DNA of 64,000 bases from Methanomethylovorans hollandica DSM 15978 (GTDB lineage Archaea; Halobacteriota; Methanosarcinia; Methanosarcinales; Methanosarcinaceae). A program made the translations under genes and the position numbers. Positions 8,657 through 17,732 of this stretch are shown here, piece after piece. Every line of letters starts with the position of its first letter. Position 1 is the first letter of the stretch. The stretch is from contig NC_019977.1 in assembly GCF_000328665.1 (NCBI RefSeq), forward strand, positions 1,666,011 through 1,730,010. Direction: 5' to 3'. The notes under the pieces are model-generated. The model had not been told where the DNA came from. It searched no databases and saw only the letters and a list, made by a program, of their open reading frames with translations.

Positions 8657-9967
8657 TCAGCCGACAACACTCATATCAGCTATCCGAAGCGAAGGCGTTA
8701 CTGTGCCGCCTACTTGCCTCAGATCCTTACCGGCACCATTTATAGTCCTAAGAATATTGAAAACATTTCCTGACAGCATAAGAGATCTGATAGGACTTGA
8801 AAGCTCTCCTTTCTCGATGATGAAGGCATTCCGTGCTTCTACTGAAAAGTCACCTGATAGGTAATTAGCGGTATGTGCTCCGATGACCGTGTTAATGTAG
8901 ATCCCTTTATCCGTGTCTTCGATCACATTGCTTTGTTCATGTCCAATAATAAAATTGCGTGTCCCTACAGAGGGAGGTGAGGAATAGGAATGTCTTGAAG
9001 CGTTGCCTGTACTGCTTATACCTTCCTTGCCTGCAGTATAGGTATCATATAGATAGGACTTGAAAACACCTTTATCTATTACAGGAGTTGTCTGGGAAGG
9101 AATACCTTCATCATCCGCCATAGCTGTCTCAAGACCCCCTTCAAGAAGTCCATCGTCTGTTATAGATAACTTCTCACTTGCAATCATTTCTCCTTTACGT
9201 CCAATGAGACTGGACCTGCCTTTTTGAACATTGTCTGCATCAATAGCAGAGGAAAAGATACCTGTCAGAAGATCAGCAACTGCAAATGGATGCAGAATGA
9301 TCTCTGTACGGTGAGGTTCAATGGAAATACCATTCTTTGACATGGATGCAAGTTCAGAAGCAGCCTTGCCCAAATTGAAAAAATCAATGTCCATTTTTCT
9401 AGACATGTCGTATTCATAGGCAGTGGTAGGTTCTTCCTGACCAGTTATAACATCTACGAACCCGCTTATTGCTGTTCCTCTGTCCTCTACCTCTATGCCA
9501 TTACTATTTAATATCAAACGCCTGCTTACCACACGGGAAAACGAGCCTGCAGTTACAAGCACTTCAGGTAAAGATGATGCTCCTGCCAGCATGTTAGTGG
9601 AAAACTCTATACATTCGTCAAGTTCCATATCTTTGATACGGGGATCGAACGCACCCTTTATTTCGGGATACTTCCCATCAGTTGGAAAAGACTTCCATGC
9701 AGGATCCGTTCCTCTGATCCTGGCAGAGGAAACTGCTGTCCTTGCAGCTTCTTCCATTTTAGTGTCTATATTGGTACTTGAGAAACCAACAGCACCGTTA
9801 ACAACTGCACGAATTCCCATTCCTTTATTTATGTTTTCCCTGGAACCTTCGATCACGCCTTTGCGAATGTCTATACTGGTCATTTCGCTTTTGACCAGAT
9901 AGACCTCAGCCTCGTCGGCACCTGCTTTGAGGGCAGCACGGAGGGCTTTTCTTGCAATGTCATACAT
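8657..9967 (-). CDS. tldE: TldE/PmbA family metalloprotease subunit
   Basis: Non-metal partner of the TldD/TldE heterodimeric protease, which degrades unfolded peptides and matures some modified peptides in bacteria. 436 residues, usual length. Family stretches include IRKGVIEGSRENINKGMGIR near the N-terminus and SNGIEVEDRGTAISGFVDV, and it lacks the HExxxH of its partner, as TldE subunits do. Its ATG directly abuts the tldD stop codon (9968-9970), so translation is probably coupled. It closes the lonB-tldD-tldE operon. Confidence 0.92.
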   Translation of the reverse strand: MYDIARKALRAALKAGADEAEVYLVKSEMTSIDIRKGVIEGSRENINKGMGIRAVVNGAVGFSSTNIDTKMEEAARTAVSSARIRGTDPAWKSFPTDGKYPEIKGAFDPRIKDMELDECIEFSTNMLAGASSLPEVLVTAGSFSRVVSRRLILNSNGIEVEDRGTAISGFVDVITGQEEPTTAYEYDMSRKMDIDFFNLGKAASELASMSKNGISIEPHRTEIILHPFAVADLLTGIFSSAIDADNVQKGRSSLIGRKGEMIASEKLSITDDGLLEGGLETAMADDEGIPSQTTPVIDKGVFKSYLYDTYTAGKEGISSTGNASRHSYSSPPSVGTRNFIIGHEQSNVIEDTDKGIYINTVIGAHTANYLSGDFSVEARNAFIIEKGELSSPIRSLMLSGNVFNILRTINGAGKDLRQVGGTVTPSLRIADMSVVG

Positions 9968-11308
9968 TCAGACACCTCCGACAACAGCCTTTGAGATGCA
10001 AATATGAGGAGAACCATCGCTCACAGGTACCAGCTGTCCGCCTTTGCCACATCTCCCGGAATTCATTTTCAGATCATTGCCCACATGTGTAACATTGTTG
10101 AGGATCTCAAGGGTCTTTCCGGACAGAGATACATCTCTCATGAGGGTTGTGATCTCTCCTTTTTCAATGAGATATGCCTTTTCTGCATTGAACTGGAATA
10201 TGCCTTCACCAGTGTTGACCTGTCCGCCTCTGGAACCAATAAGGTACATTCCATCGCCTATTTCCTCAAGCATTTCTTCAAAGGTGGATTTGCCATTATC
10301 AAGATATGTATTGCTCATGCGCACTATAGGCATGGAATATCCCTGACACCTGCTGTGTCCGGGTTCGCCTCCAAGCTTTGCTGAAGTTTCTCTGGAATGC
10401 AGATAAGAACTCATAACACCATCCTTTATGATGGTAGTCTTTTGTGATTGTGCCCCTTCATCATCGAACGGGAAATAACCATATTCATGAAGCGTAGGAT
10501 CATCCACTATAGTGATAAGGGGTGAAGCTATCTGTTTTCCAATCATATTCTCAAGTATGGAACTTCCCTCAAGCACCAGATCAGCTTCTGAAGCATGACC
10601 TACAGCCTCATGTACGAAAACTCCTGCAAGTTCTTGATCAAGTATCACAGGCATATTACCTCCCTTTGCAGGCTTGGCATGTATGAGCTGAAGGGCTTCG
10701 TTAGCTGCATTTGTTGCAAGCTCAAGAGCATCTGTTTCATCGAATATCTCATATCCTTTGACACCGAACTTGCTTTCCCTTCCTGCCTGGTAAATGCCAT
10801 TCTCTGAGGCCACTGCACTAACAGCAAATCCGGATCTTATAAGCTCGTATTCACAATCCAGACCGTCAATGTTGTTATAACACACCTTGACTTCAGATTC
10901 AGAGTAGACGGCACTTGTGCTGCTTATCCCCTCAAGTTTTGCACGCTTGCTCATTTCCTTGAGCAGTGCTACTTTTTCTTCAATGGATATATCCCTTGGA
11001 TCGACCTTTATGCGAGGAAGGTCTTTTAAAGTTGGTTTGCCTACCGTCTTGAGGTCTACTTTTTCTTTGGGATTGCGGGAATTCATACTAACAGCGAGCT
11101 CAGAAGCAGCATTTAGTGCTTTCTTCTCATTGAAATAGCCATCAGCTGAAGTAAAACCCCATGAACCACCACACAGAGCGCGTATGCCTCCTCCTCTTGT
11201 ATAGTTCACAGATATCTCTTCAACGTTTCCATTGTCAATAATTATGGACGTAGTGGTAGCATCTACCACCCTTACGTCGTAAAAGTCAACATTTTTCATG
11301 GGAGTCAT
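9968..11308 (-). CDS. tldD: TldD family zinc metalloprotease subunit
   Basis: Catalytic subunit of the TldD/TldE peptidase. The zinc motif HEAVGH(ASEAD) is intact in the middle of the protein, followed by the conserved DDPTLHEYGYFPFDDEGA and GQVNTGEGIFQF regions. The chosen ATG (11306-11308) is the first ATG in frame; a TTG at 11336-11338 would add ten residues and overlap lonB by 14 nt, and an ATG at 11299 is also possible. Either way the gene overlaps or abuts lonB, implying one transcript for a membrane protease and a peptide-clearing protease. Confidence 0.92.
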   Translation of the reverse strand: MTPMKNVDFYDVRVVDATTTSIIIDNGNVEEISVNYTRGGGIRALCGGSWGFTSADGYFNEKKALNAASELAVSMNSRNPKEKVDLKTVGKPTLKDLPRIKVDPRDISIEEKVALLKEMSKRAKLEGISSTSAVYSESEVKVCYNNIDGLDCEYELIRSGFAVSAVASENGIYQAGRESKFGVKGYEIFDETDALELATNAANEALQLIHAKPAKGGNMPVILDQELAGVFVHEAVGHASEADLVLEGSSILENMIGKQIASPLITIVDDPTLHEYGYFPFDDEGAQSQKTTIIKDGVMSSYLHSRETSAKLGGEPGHSRCQGYSMPIVRMSNTYLDNGKSTFEEMLEEIGDGMYLIGSRGGQVNTGEGIFQFNAEKAYLIEKGEITTLMRDVSLSGKTLEILNNVTHVGNDLKMNSGRCGKGGQLVPVSDGSPHICISKAVVGGV

Positions 11309-11324
11309 ATTAAAACCAATATCC

Positions 11325-13277
11325 TCATGTGGGAACAACTTCAGGAATATCGAGGTTAAGCTTAAGGTTTGTTAGTTTCGAAAGCTTCTCTACTATTCTC
11401 TGTTTATCGACTCCCACAAGGCTGTGCTCTATAACTTCTATTATGTTAGTTACAGGCACTATTTCGATCTTATCCTTATAGGCTTCTTCTATAAGCACAT
11501 CATCCTCATTGGATTTAGGAATGATGACTTTCTTTATCCCTGCCAAAGCTGCAGCCTCTATCTTGTAGGTTGCACCACCAATTGGTAGTACGTCACCTCT
11601 CACAGAAAGCGACCCAGTCATTGCCACAGACTGATCCACGGGTATGTTCTCCAGGGCGGAGATCACAGCAGTAGCTATGGATATCGATGCACTGTCGCCT
11701 TCCACACCTTCATAGGTCCCTATGAACTGTATGTGGATATCATGGTTTGATGTATCTTTTCCAGTGATATTCTTTATCACAGCAGATACATTCTGGACAG
11801 CTTCTTTAGCTATATCCTTAAGCATACCGGTGGCGATAACACGTCCTTCTGAACTTGATTGAGCTGGCGTCACTTCAGCCATTATAGGTAACACTATGCC
11901 AGAGTCTCCCCCCATTACGGCAAGACCGTTAACCCTGCCCACGGCCGAACCGTTCTTCTGGAACAGCTGATAATCTTTGCGCCTTTCAAGATAGCTATCG
12001 GCCAGTTGCTGTTCAATGGAGCGGGCCATCTTCTTTGCAGCCAATACATGTTTAGCAGTGGTCACCACAGCCTCCTCAGCATGAGCAATATCTCCGGCTA
12101 CTCTTACAAGACCGCCGAGATCCCTTAGCTTCAGGGTAAGGTGTCCTTTTCTTCCCGCCCTGCGTCTGGCTTCCCTGATAACCTCATTGACTGCAGACTT
12201 GTCAAAAGGAGGTATATGTCCATCACGCATTACCTCCTGGGCTACGAAACGTACAAGATTCCTGCGGTTCTCGAGATCATCCTCCATGGAATCCCGCATG
12301 AATATTTCATAGCCGTATCCCTTGATCCTTGATCTGAGGGCAGGATGCATTTTTTCCACTGCATCGAGATTACCTGCAGCCACCATGATAAAATCACATG
12401 GTACAGGCTCTGTCTTTACGAGGGCTCCGGAACTGCGTTCTGATTGTCCGGTAATGGCATATTCTTTTTCCTGAAGCGCTGTAAGCATACTCTGTTGCGA
12501 TTCCAGGCTTAGAGTATTGATCTCATCTATGAACAAAACACCCTTGTGCGATTTATGTATATCTCCGCTCTCAACCCTGTCATGCGCAGGAGTTTCAAGT
12601 CCTCCTGACTGGAAAGGATCGTGGCGTACATCACCGAGGAGAGCTCCTGCGTGAGTGCCTGTTGCATCGATGTAAGGAGCATGTTCTTTGTTGTAATTAT
12701 TAACAACAAGTTTAGGTATCATCATCTCTTCTTTTGGGAGCAACTGGCGTGTAAGCAGAAGTATCATTATAGCTGCTATGATCCCCCACAATAGTTGGTC
12801 CACATAGAAAGAATATATGATTATACCAAAAACCAGTAGCATCATCAGCATGTTCCTGGATTGGGCCTTTTTCTGGGCTTCCAGTTTATGGGCCATGACT
12901 ATTTCTCTTCCCTTACCAGCGGGTACAGTCCTTATCTTGGGATTGTTCTGGTCCTCAGGATTAGGGTAAGCAAGGATATCCTGAAGTTCTTCTTTGGGTA
13001 AAAGTTCTGCCATAGCCTTCGCCAGTAAAGATTTACCGGTACCGGGGGTCCCTATCATCATTACATGTCGGCGCTGGCTAGCCGCCTTCTTGACCACTGT
13101 CACAGCATGTTCCTGCCCGATGATCTGATCAATCAACAGTTCCGGAACATCTATGGAGTCCGTAGTGTTGAAATCAAAATCATAAAGTTCGTTTTGATCA
13201 ATAGTAGTCATCTCTGTATCCATGATTTGCTCACAGTTATGATTTCTGTTGTCAACCTGACTATTCCTTTTGTCCAT
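11325..13277 (-). CDS. lonB: Archaeal membrane-bound ATP-dependent protease LonB
   Basis: Quality-control AAA+ protease of the archaeal membrane, 650 residues. Walker A is GTPGTGKS (Lys82). Two adjacent hydrophobic segments (about 143-160 and 162-178) inserted in the AAA module anchor it to the membrane, as in other LonB. Walker B is VLFIDEIN (247-254). The C-terminal Lon protease domain has the Ser529 (EGDSAS) and Lys572 (YKIEAA) dyad. The first ATG was used; an internal start near MDTEMTT is possible. It is first gene of an operon with tldD and tldE. Confidence 0.95.
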   Translation of the reverse strand: MDKRNSQVDNRNHNCEQIMDTEMTTIDQNELYDFDFNTTDSIDVPELLIDQIIGQEHAVTVVKKAASQRRHVMMIGTPGTGKSLLAKAMAELLPKEELQDILAYPNPEDQNNPKIRTVPAGKGREIVMAHKLEAQKKAQSRNMLMMLLVFGIIIYSFYVDQLLWGIIAAIMILLLTRQLLPKEEMMIPKLVVNNYNKEHAPYIDATGTHAGALLGDVRHDPFQSGGLETPAHDRVESGDIHKSHKGVLFIDEINTLSLESQQSMLTALQEKEYAITGQSERSSGALVKTEPVPCDFIMVAAGNLDAVEKMHPALRSRIKGYGYEIFMRDSMEDDLENRRNLVRFVAQEVMRDGHIPPFDKSAVNEVIREARRRAGRKGHLTLKLRDLGGLVRVAGDIAHAEEAVVTTAKHVLAAKKMARSIEQQLADSYLERRKDYQLFQKNGSAVGRVNGLAVMGGDSGIVLPIMAEVTPAQSSSEGRVIATGMLKDIAKEAVQNVSAVIKNITGKDTSNHDIHIQFIGTYEGVEGDSASISIATAVISALENIPVDQSVAMTGSLSVRGDVLPIGGATYKIEAAALAGIKKVIIPKSNEDDVLIEEAYKDKIEIVPVTNIIEVIEHSLVGVDKQRIVEKLSKLTNLKLNLDIPEVVPT

Positions 13278-13376
13278 TGATTCTGCATATATAGATGCAC
13301 ATATAAAATAAATGTATTCCTTTATATTGCAAAACTATATGAATATTAAAGCTGATATGCAGGAAGTGTTCAGAGA

Positions 13377-13817
13377 ATGAAATCCATTATTCATATACTT
13401 ATTGCTTTCATGTTTGTAATGATATTCAGCTCATTGCCGGCAACTGCGGCAACGGAAGATTCACCATATATACATTACAGACAAATGACAATGAACTTCA
13501 GTGGAACCGATGCCACGGTTACTCTTTTGTTTAAACTCGATACATTTGCACAGGCTTACACGTTACTCATGGGAAGCCATAATCTTAAGGGCGATATAAG
13601 GAAGATGTTCTTTGAATTCGACGAGGTGACCGTGTACCAGATAGGTAAAGACTATGCTACCCTCAGGATAAACAATGTCTCACAGTTAAGTGACGGATAT
13701 TACCTGCATAATTCAAGAGCTTTAGGTTCAAGTGTAGATATGCTCACGATGGTCTATCCAAGCGGTGCAAGTAAGCAGATGTCCAATGCAAAACAAACAT
13801 CGAATATCTTTTACTGA
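13377..13817 (+). CDS. Exported protein of unknown function
   Basis: 146-residue protein with a clear signal peptide (residues 1-24, ending ATAA) followed by a single, probably beta-rich domain (about 28-146) without cysteines or recognisable motifs. It lies divergently from lonB, with about 100 bp of AT-rich DNA between them that must hold both promoters. An envelope-stress role alongside LonB is possible but unsupported. I do not recognise the family. Confidence 0.6.
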   Translation: MKSIIHILIAFMFVMIFSSLPATAATEDSPYIHYRQMTMNFSGTDATVTLLFKLDTFAQAYTLLMGSHNLKGDIRKMFFEFDEVTVYQIGKDYATLRINNVSQLSDGYYLHNSRALGSSVDMLTMVYPSGASKQMSNAKQTSNIFY

Positions 13818-14178
13818 TCACGCTCTTTGTTTCTTGTTTACTTTCCTGTTTACGCTACTGCTCGCTTTTATGAAATTGGATAAGCTCGTATAATGTAATA
13901 TTTGGGTGTGCAGCCGATGTACTAAATTCTGTTGATTAAGCATGCGGCACATGCCTGCTGGCTGCACTTGGTGCAATGATGAAATAGACATTATAGTTTC
14001 AAAAATAAATTGATAGAACAATGTCTTTTTCTGGTGAGCTGCAAATTTTACTACGCAAAGAAAAGAAAACAAGTGAACTATATATAATAGCTCCCACTTT
14101 GAATAGGTAGATAGCTTTTTCTGATTATATGGAACAAAAGGTTTATCTGCTATGACAATGTATGGGTGGTGCCGATAA
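13818..14178. other. Gene-free stretch with structured-RNA candidate upstream of tRNAs
   Basis: No convincing coding region. It contains an outer inverted repeat GTGCAGCC (13908-13915) / GGCTGCAC (13960-13967) enclosing a smaller hairpin GCATG-CGGCA-CATGC (13940-13954), which could fold as a small RNA. TATA-like runs at about 14078-14087 and 14141-14147 (TTTATCT) are candidates for the tRNA-Val promoter; the latter would give a short leader. Confidence 0.4.
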
Positions 14179-14252
14179 GGGCTCGTGGTCTAGTTGGTTA
14201 TGACGTCGCCTTGACATGGCGGAGGTCCTGAGTTCGACTCTCAGCGGGCCCA
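14179..14252 (+). tRNA. tRNA-Val (GAC)
   Basis: Cloverleaf with acceptor arms GGGCTCG / CGGGCCC and an anticodon stem TCGCC/GGCGG around loop TTGACAT (anticodon GAC). The T arm GAGTTCGACTC and discriminator A are present; CCA is not encoded. It is first of three closely spaced tRNAs on the same strand. Confidence 0.93.
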
Positions 14253-14323
14253 TCAGCAAAACGAAGAACAGTTAAGTTTAAATCGGAAAACAGCATTAAG
14301 GTGCTATGCTGGCCCCCCCTAAG

Positions 14324-14400
<77 letters not shown>

Positions 14401-14408
14401 AATAATGC

Positions 14409-14480
14409 ACATCAGTAGTGTAGCGGTTATCACCTGGCGTTGCCAACGCTAGAACCCGGGTTCGAATCCCGGCTGATGTA
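14409..14480 (+). tRNA. tRNA-Gly (GCC)
   Basis: Acceptor arms ACATCAG / CTGATGT, anticodon stem TGGCG/CGCTA with loop TTGCCAA (anticodon GCC), T arm CCGGGTTCGAATCCCGG and discriminator A. It begins 8 nt after the tRNA-Phe CCA, so the two are probably cut from one precursor. A T-run follows as a likely terminator. Confidence 0.92.
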
Positions 14481-14596
14481 TAATAATTTATTTTTTTTTT
14501 GCATATATATTTATAATTACAACTAATTATATTAATGAATGATTTAGGAATGAATAAAGAGACGAGATTGTATCTTCATTCATTAAAGATCCAATC

Positions 14597-14630
14597 ATAG
14601 ATACGTAAGTATTATAGATACGTAAGTATT
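14597..14630. repeat. 17-bp perfect tandem duplication
   Basis: ATAGATACGTAAGTATT occurs twice head to tail (14597-14613 and 14614-14630), in the spacer between tRNA-Gly and the 3' end of rubrerythrin. Each unit contains the palindrome ATACGTAAGTAT-like core (imperfect). It may be a regulator site or a slippage duplication. Confidence 0.7.
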
Positions 14631-14753
14631 ATGCATACATCCGTGACAACTTTAAACAACAATATAAAATAAGAAGTTAATAGAGAGTATTCTTACCGAA
14701 CTCTCTTTATAAATGCTGCTAAGTCTCAGAAAAAAGGTTGTTTTTCTCTGCAA

Positions 14754-15245
14754 TTAGTCGATTTTCTCGAACTTGGATGCAGGTGCTCCACAGACAGGAC
14801 AGTTACTTTCAGGTTTACCTTCGTGAGTATGACCGCAGACGCTGCAGACATAGTAGTCAACCTCTTCGTTCTTCCCGATCTCAGAAAGCGCTTTTTCGAA
14901 TAGTCCGGCATGTATCCTTTCCACTTTATTGGCCACTTCAAAGCTCCATTGAGCCCTGTTATCTCCTTCAGTCTTTGCCTCCTCAATGAATTTCGGATAC
15001 ATACTTTCAAATTCGTATGTCTCACCATTAATGGCTTCTTTCAGATTGTCCATTGTAGTTCCGATCCCACCCATACGCTGCAGGTGGTTCAATGCATGGA
15101 CTGTTTCAGCAGCAGCAGCAGCTCTAAAAAGTTTAGCTATTTGAGAGTAACCTTCATCATCTGCTTTTTTTGCAAAAGCAAGGTATGTCCGATTTGCCAT
15201 TGATTCGCCAGTAAACGCTGCCTTTAGATTATCCTTTGAGCTCAT
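14754..15245 (-). CDS. rbr: Rubrerythrin
   Basis: Non-haem di-iron peroxidase that removes hydrogen peroxide in anaerobes. 163 residues: a ferritin-like four-helix domain with Glu ligands in FTGESMANRTYLAF (about 13-26), AAAETVHALNHL (about 44-56) and ESMYPKFIEEA (about 79-89). A C-terminal rubredoxin domain has CSVCG and CPVCG Zn/Fe knuckles (about 133-152). The start ATG follows GGGGAGATATA at ideal spacing. A 28-bp imperfect palindrome lies about 130 bp upstream. It works with the catalase and peroxiredoxin encoded later in the window. Confidence 0.96.
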   Translation of the reverse strand: MSSKDNLKAAFTGESMANRTYLAFAKKADDEGYSQIAKLFRAAAAAETVHALNHLQRMGGIGTTMDNLKEAINGETYEFESMYPKFIEEAKTEGDNRAQWSFEVANKVERIHAGLFEKALSEIGKNEEVDYYVCSVCGHTHEGKPESNCPVCGAPASKFEKID

Positions 15246-15569
15246 TATATCTCCCCATACTTTAAAATCTTTACTTTTGATTACATTCAGTTTTCATATG
15301 TTTGCCAAAATATGAAAATTGGAAATTCAAAACGCATTTGTGAGATTTATTTACTTAATTTTGATACTCGAATTGAACGAAAATAAATTTATTTCAGTTC
15401 ATCTGACCAAAATATTTTCACCATGCCGATTGATTTATCACAATTACGATTTGGCATAGATTTTATGCAATGCTATTATTAAAATGTATTCCATATGGTA
15501 AATAGAGACACTACAGAGGATTCTGATTAACCCTTTGTTTTTTATGTCACCATAAATTTAAAGTGGAAT
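15246..15569. other. AT-rich gene-free stretch upstream of rubrerythrin
   Basis: No coding region seen. It holds an imperfect 28-bp palindrome at 15374-15401: outer arms TGAAC/GTTCA, inner core AAATAAATTTATTT (15381-15394, a perfect palindrome). This is a candidate promoter/operator for the rubrerythrin gene. The rest is low-complexity A+T. Confidence 0.5.
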
Positions 15570-15887
15570 TTATTTTTGGTATTTCTGTTTTTGTTTCATT
15601 TCCTCCAGGTTCATGTGCTTTAGCATGTCCCGAATTTGAATGAATGAAAGTAGCACCCAAGCAGAAAAAACAAAACTACTTTTCTGCTGCTTTCTGATAT
15701 AGGAATTCTCACCGAGTGCAGAGAGAACCATTAGGACCATGGCAGATGAGATAATCCAGTTCAGAACAGAGTATGTAGGCAGCAAGATCAATAGATATGT
15801 AGTTATTCCTAAAATGCCGGATAATTCTCCTCTTAACAGAGTGATACCTTTCAATATTACCGCAAGGAGTATCAATATTGATACCAA
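15570..15887 (-). CDS. Possible small membrane protein, start unresolved
   Basis: About 105 residues with three hydrophobic segments (roughly 2-18, 25-42, 43-60) and a Lys/Gln-rich basic tail (MKQKQKYQK). The frame has no ATG at its beginning: TTG at 15885-15887 is the nearest start, and the frame stays open upstream to about 15950 without ATG or GTG. A neighbouring frame (stop at 15872) starts with MSFKEKIHF and is also basic-hydrophobic. A frameshift or a decayed gene is therefore possible. Family not recognised. Confidence 0.4.
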   Translation of the reverse strand: MVSILILLAVILKGITLLRGELSGILGITTYLLILLPTYSVLNWIISSAMVLMVLSALGENSYIRKQQKSSFVFSAWVLLSFIQIRDMLKHMNLEEMKQKQKYQK

Positions 15888-16272
15888 AGAAAGAGTGGGA
15901 TTAACTTTTTCTTCCTGCCATAAAGGATGTACAGGAAGTGTATCTTTTCCTTAAAGGACATAGCTGAAAAATACCTCCTCAAAAGAAGTGATGAGATTTT
16001 TCCCGGCCAGCGGAAGAGTCTACAGGCCAGTATTTTCCTCATACAGCAACACATTGATACTAACAGAGTAGGGAATGTGGGGAAAAAGGGGATTACAACT
16101 ATCTTTCCGCAATTCCTGACAATGCTGCTTTGGTTCCTTGTTCTTATCCTTAATCATAGAATTGCGCAATAAAAGAATTCACTTGAAATAGATATATAGA
16201 AACATAGAGGATAAGTAGACCTATAGCCTCTATACTGATTAGGTTTATTTGTCGTACTGCATTCAAAATAAC
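15888..16272. other. Gene-poor stretch, possible frameshifted 5' part of the membrane gene
   Basis: Short open frames exist on both strands (81 codons on plus from 15927, 60 codons on minus to 15872), but none shows a family motif, good ribosome site or credible composition. The minus frame may be the displaced N-terminus of the gene at 15570-15887. The promoter of arsC must lie in the last 100 bp, where TATAGAAAC and TATATAGAA-like runs occur. Confidence 0.3.
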
Positions 16273-16734
16273 ATGGTTCACAGCGATAAGAAGATTAAAG
16301 TGCTTTTTGTATGCGTGCACAATAGTGCCAGAAGCCAGATGGCAGAAGAATACTTAAGAAGGATCGGCAAAGAACTATTTGAAGTAGAGAGCGCCGGGTT
16401 TGAACCCACCAGTGTAAACCCACTAGTCATAGCTGCTATGGAGGAGGATGGTTTCGATCTCAGCACAAAGAAGACCCAGGCTGTCTGGAACCTTTTCAGG
16501 GAAGGGAAATTTTACAATTATGTGATCACCGTGTGCGACAGGACCCATGAAAAGGAGTGTCCGATATTCCCAAAACCTTTCGTTCAGTTAAAATGGTCAT
16601 TCCCTGATCCTGAATCGTTCTCTGGCACTGACAGCGAGAAGATGGAACAAATAAGAGCTCTCAGAGATGCCATCCGGACCAGAATAGAACAATTCGTCGA
16701 AGAGATCACCAGATCCTCACAGATAGATGCCTGA
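16273..16734 (+). CDS. arsC: Arsenate reductase ArsC (low-molecular-weight phosphatase family)
   Basis: Thioredoxin-coupled arsenate reductase related to low-molecular-weight tyrosine phosphatases. The CX5R anion loop CVHNSAR spans residues 14-20, and two further cysteines in ITVCDRTHEKECP (Cys88, Cys96) match the disulfide-relay pair of Bacillus-type ArsC. Asp in FPDPESF is the usual general acid. ATG 16273 is preferred to the TTG 24 nt upstream. No arsenic regulator or pump lies beside it; the thioredoxin at 36.5 kb is a possible reductant. Confidence 0.88.
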   Translation: MVHSDKKIKVLFVCVHNSARSQMAEEYLRRIGKELFEVESAGFEPTSVNPLVIAAMEEDGFDLSTKKTQAVWNLFREGKFYNYVITVCDRTHEKECPIFPKPFVQLKWSFPDPESFSGTDSEKMEQIRALRDAIRTRIEQFVEEITRSSQIDA

Positions 16735-16823
16735 AAGAATTCATTTAAACCCCGATATGTATATAAATGGCTGCTGATGGCCGATACGTTCAGCAGCCTG
16801 AATAGGATCTTGAGCAGTGACTG

Positions 16824-17717
16824 TTATCTGGATAGTTTTCCAAAATGCGTTTCAAATCTCTCCTGCATCATTTCCCAGGTAGGCAACTTCACCTGACAGC
16901 CGATGACCTCCACTACAAAGGAGGCGACCGTTGCACCGATTCTGCCGCAGGTTTCCATGTCATAGCCCCTTGTAAAGGCTAACAGGAACCCTGCCCTGTA
17001 TGCATCACCGGCACCGGTAGGGTCAACGGCTTTCACAGGCACCACGGGTATGCAATATTGTGCATCTTGCGTATGTATCCTGCTTCCCCGGGAATCGTAG
17101 GTCACCACAATGGTTCCGATCCTTGCTTTAAGTTCCTCTAAGGAACGGCCGGTCATCTCACAGACTCTCTTTATCTCATGACGGTTAGTGAAAAGTATAT
17201 CCGTGTGCTCCAGAATGGTTTCCAGGTCCTTGCAGTTATAGGTTATGAGATCCTGCCCCGGATCAAAGGACACAAAGTTTGCCTTCTTTGCTATCCTTGC
17301 ATTAAAGGAGCATTCAGATGTCGCAAGATGTACAAAATCAACCTCCGGAGGTTCCAGCTCTTTCAGAAGAGTAGATGCACCCCAGTGGAAATACGTGCTC
17401 TGATTGTGGTCTCTGTCAGTAAAGACAAAAGCCTTTGTAACTTTCTGACCTTTACATCTGTATAATAATGATAGATCAACACCCAAAGAAGTGAGATATT
17501 CCTCGTACCCCGAACTTCCAAAATCCTCTCCTGTAGCAGATATCAGCTGACCTTTACCCCCAAGGGTGGCAATACCCACTGCAATGTTGGCAGCCCCTCC
17601 TCCAAAATACTCATGGTAATCAGTGATCGGGTAAGATTCATTATGGCAGGAAATGTGCTCCACATCAAAAAGCAGATCTATGGCTGCATGCCCTACGACA
17701 GATATTGTCCTGTCCAT
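16824..17717 (-). CDS. PfkB-family sugar/nucleoside kinase
   Basis: Ribokinase-fold kinase, 297 residues, close in layout to archaeal nucleoside kinases (MJ0406 type). The N-terminal substrate signature is YFGGGAANIAVGIATLGG (about 38-55); the C-terminal ATP/anion-hole signature is DPTGAGDAYRAGF (catalytic Asp near residue 241). It is the last gene of a minus-strand run HerA-DUF357-UPF0212-kinase with short gaps, so it is probably co-transcribed. The substrate is not settled by the sequence; nucleoside or sugar are both possible. Confidence 0.88.
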   Translation of the reverse strand: MDRTISVVGHAAIDLLFDVEHISCHNESYPITDYHEYFGGGAANIAVGIATLGGKGQLISATGEDFGSSGYEEYLTSLGVDLSLLYRCKGQKVTKAFVFTDRDHNQSTYFHWGASTLLKELEPPEVDFVHLATSECSFNARIAKKANFVSFDPGQDLITYNCKDLETILEHTDILFTNRHEIKRVCEMTGRSLEELKARIGTIVVTYDSRGSRIHTQDAQYCIPVVPVKAVDPTGAGDAYRAGFLLAFTRGYDMETCGRIGATVASFVVEVIGCQVKLPTWEMMQERFETHFGKLSR

Positions 17718-17732
17718 ATTTACTTCTCCCCT

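Noticed and set aside
9495-9902. 135-codon plus-strand frame
   Set aside because: It is the reverse strand of tldE with no independent features.
15927-16172. 81-codon plus-strand frame upstream of arsC
   Set aside because: No ribosome site or family motif, and composition is not convincing; it overlaps the possible frameshifted minus-strand membrane gene.
16249-16272. TTG start for arsC
   Set aside because: The added residues are outside the family alignment and ATG 16273 gives the normal N-terminus.
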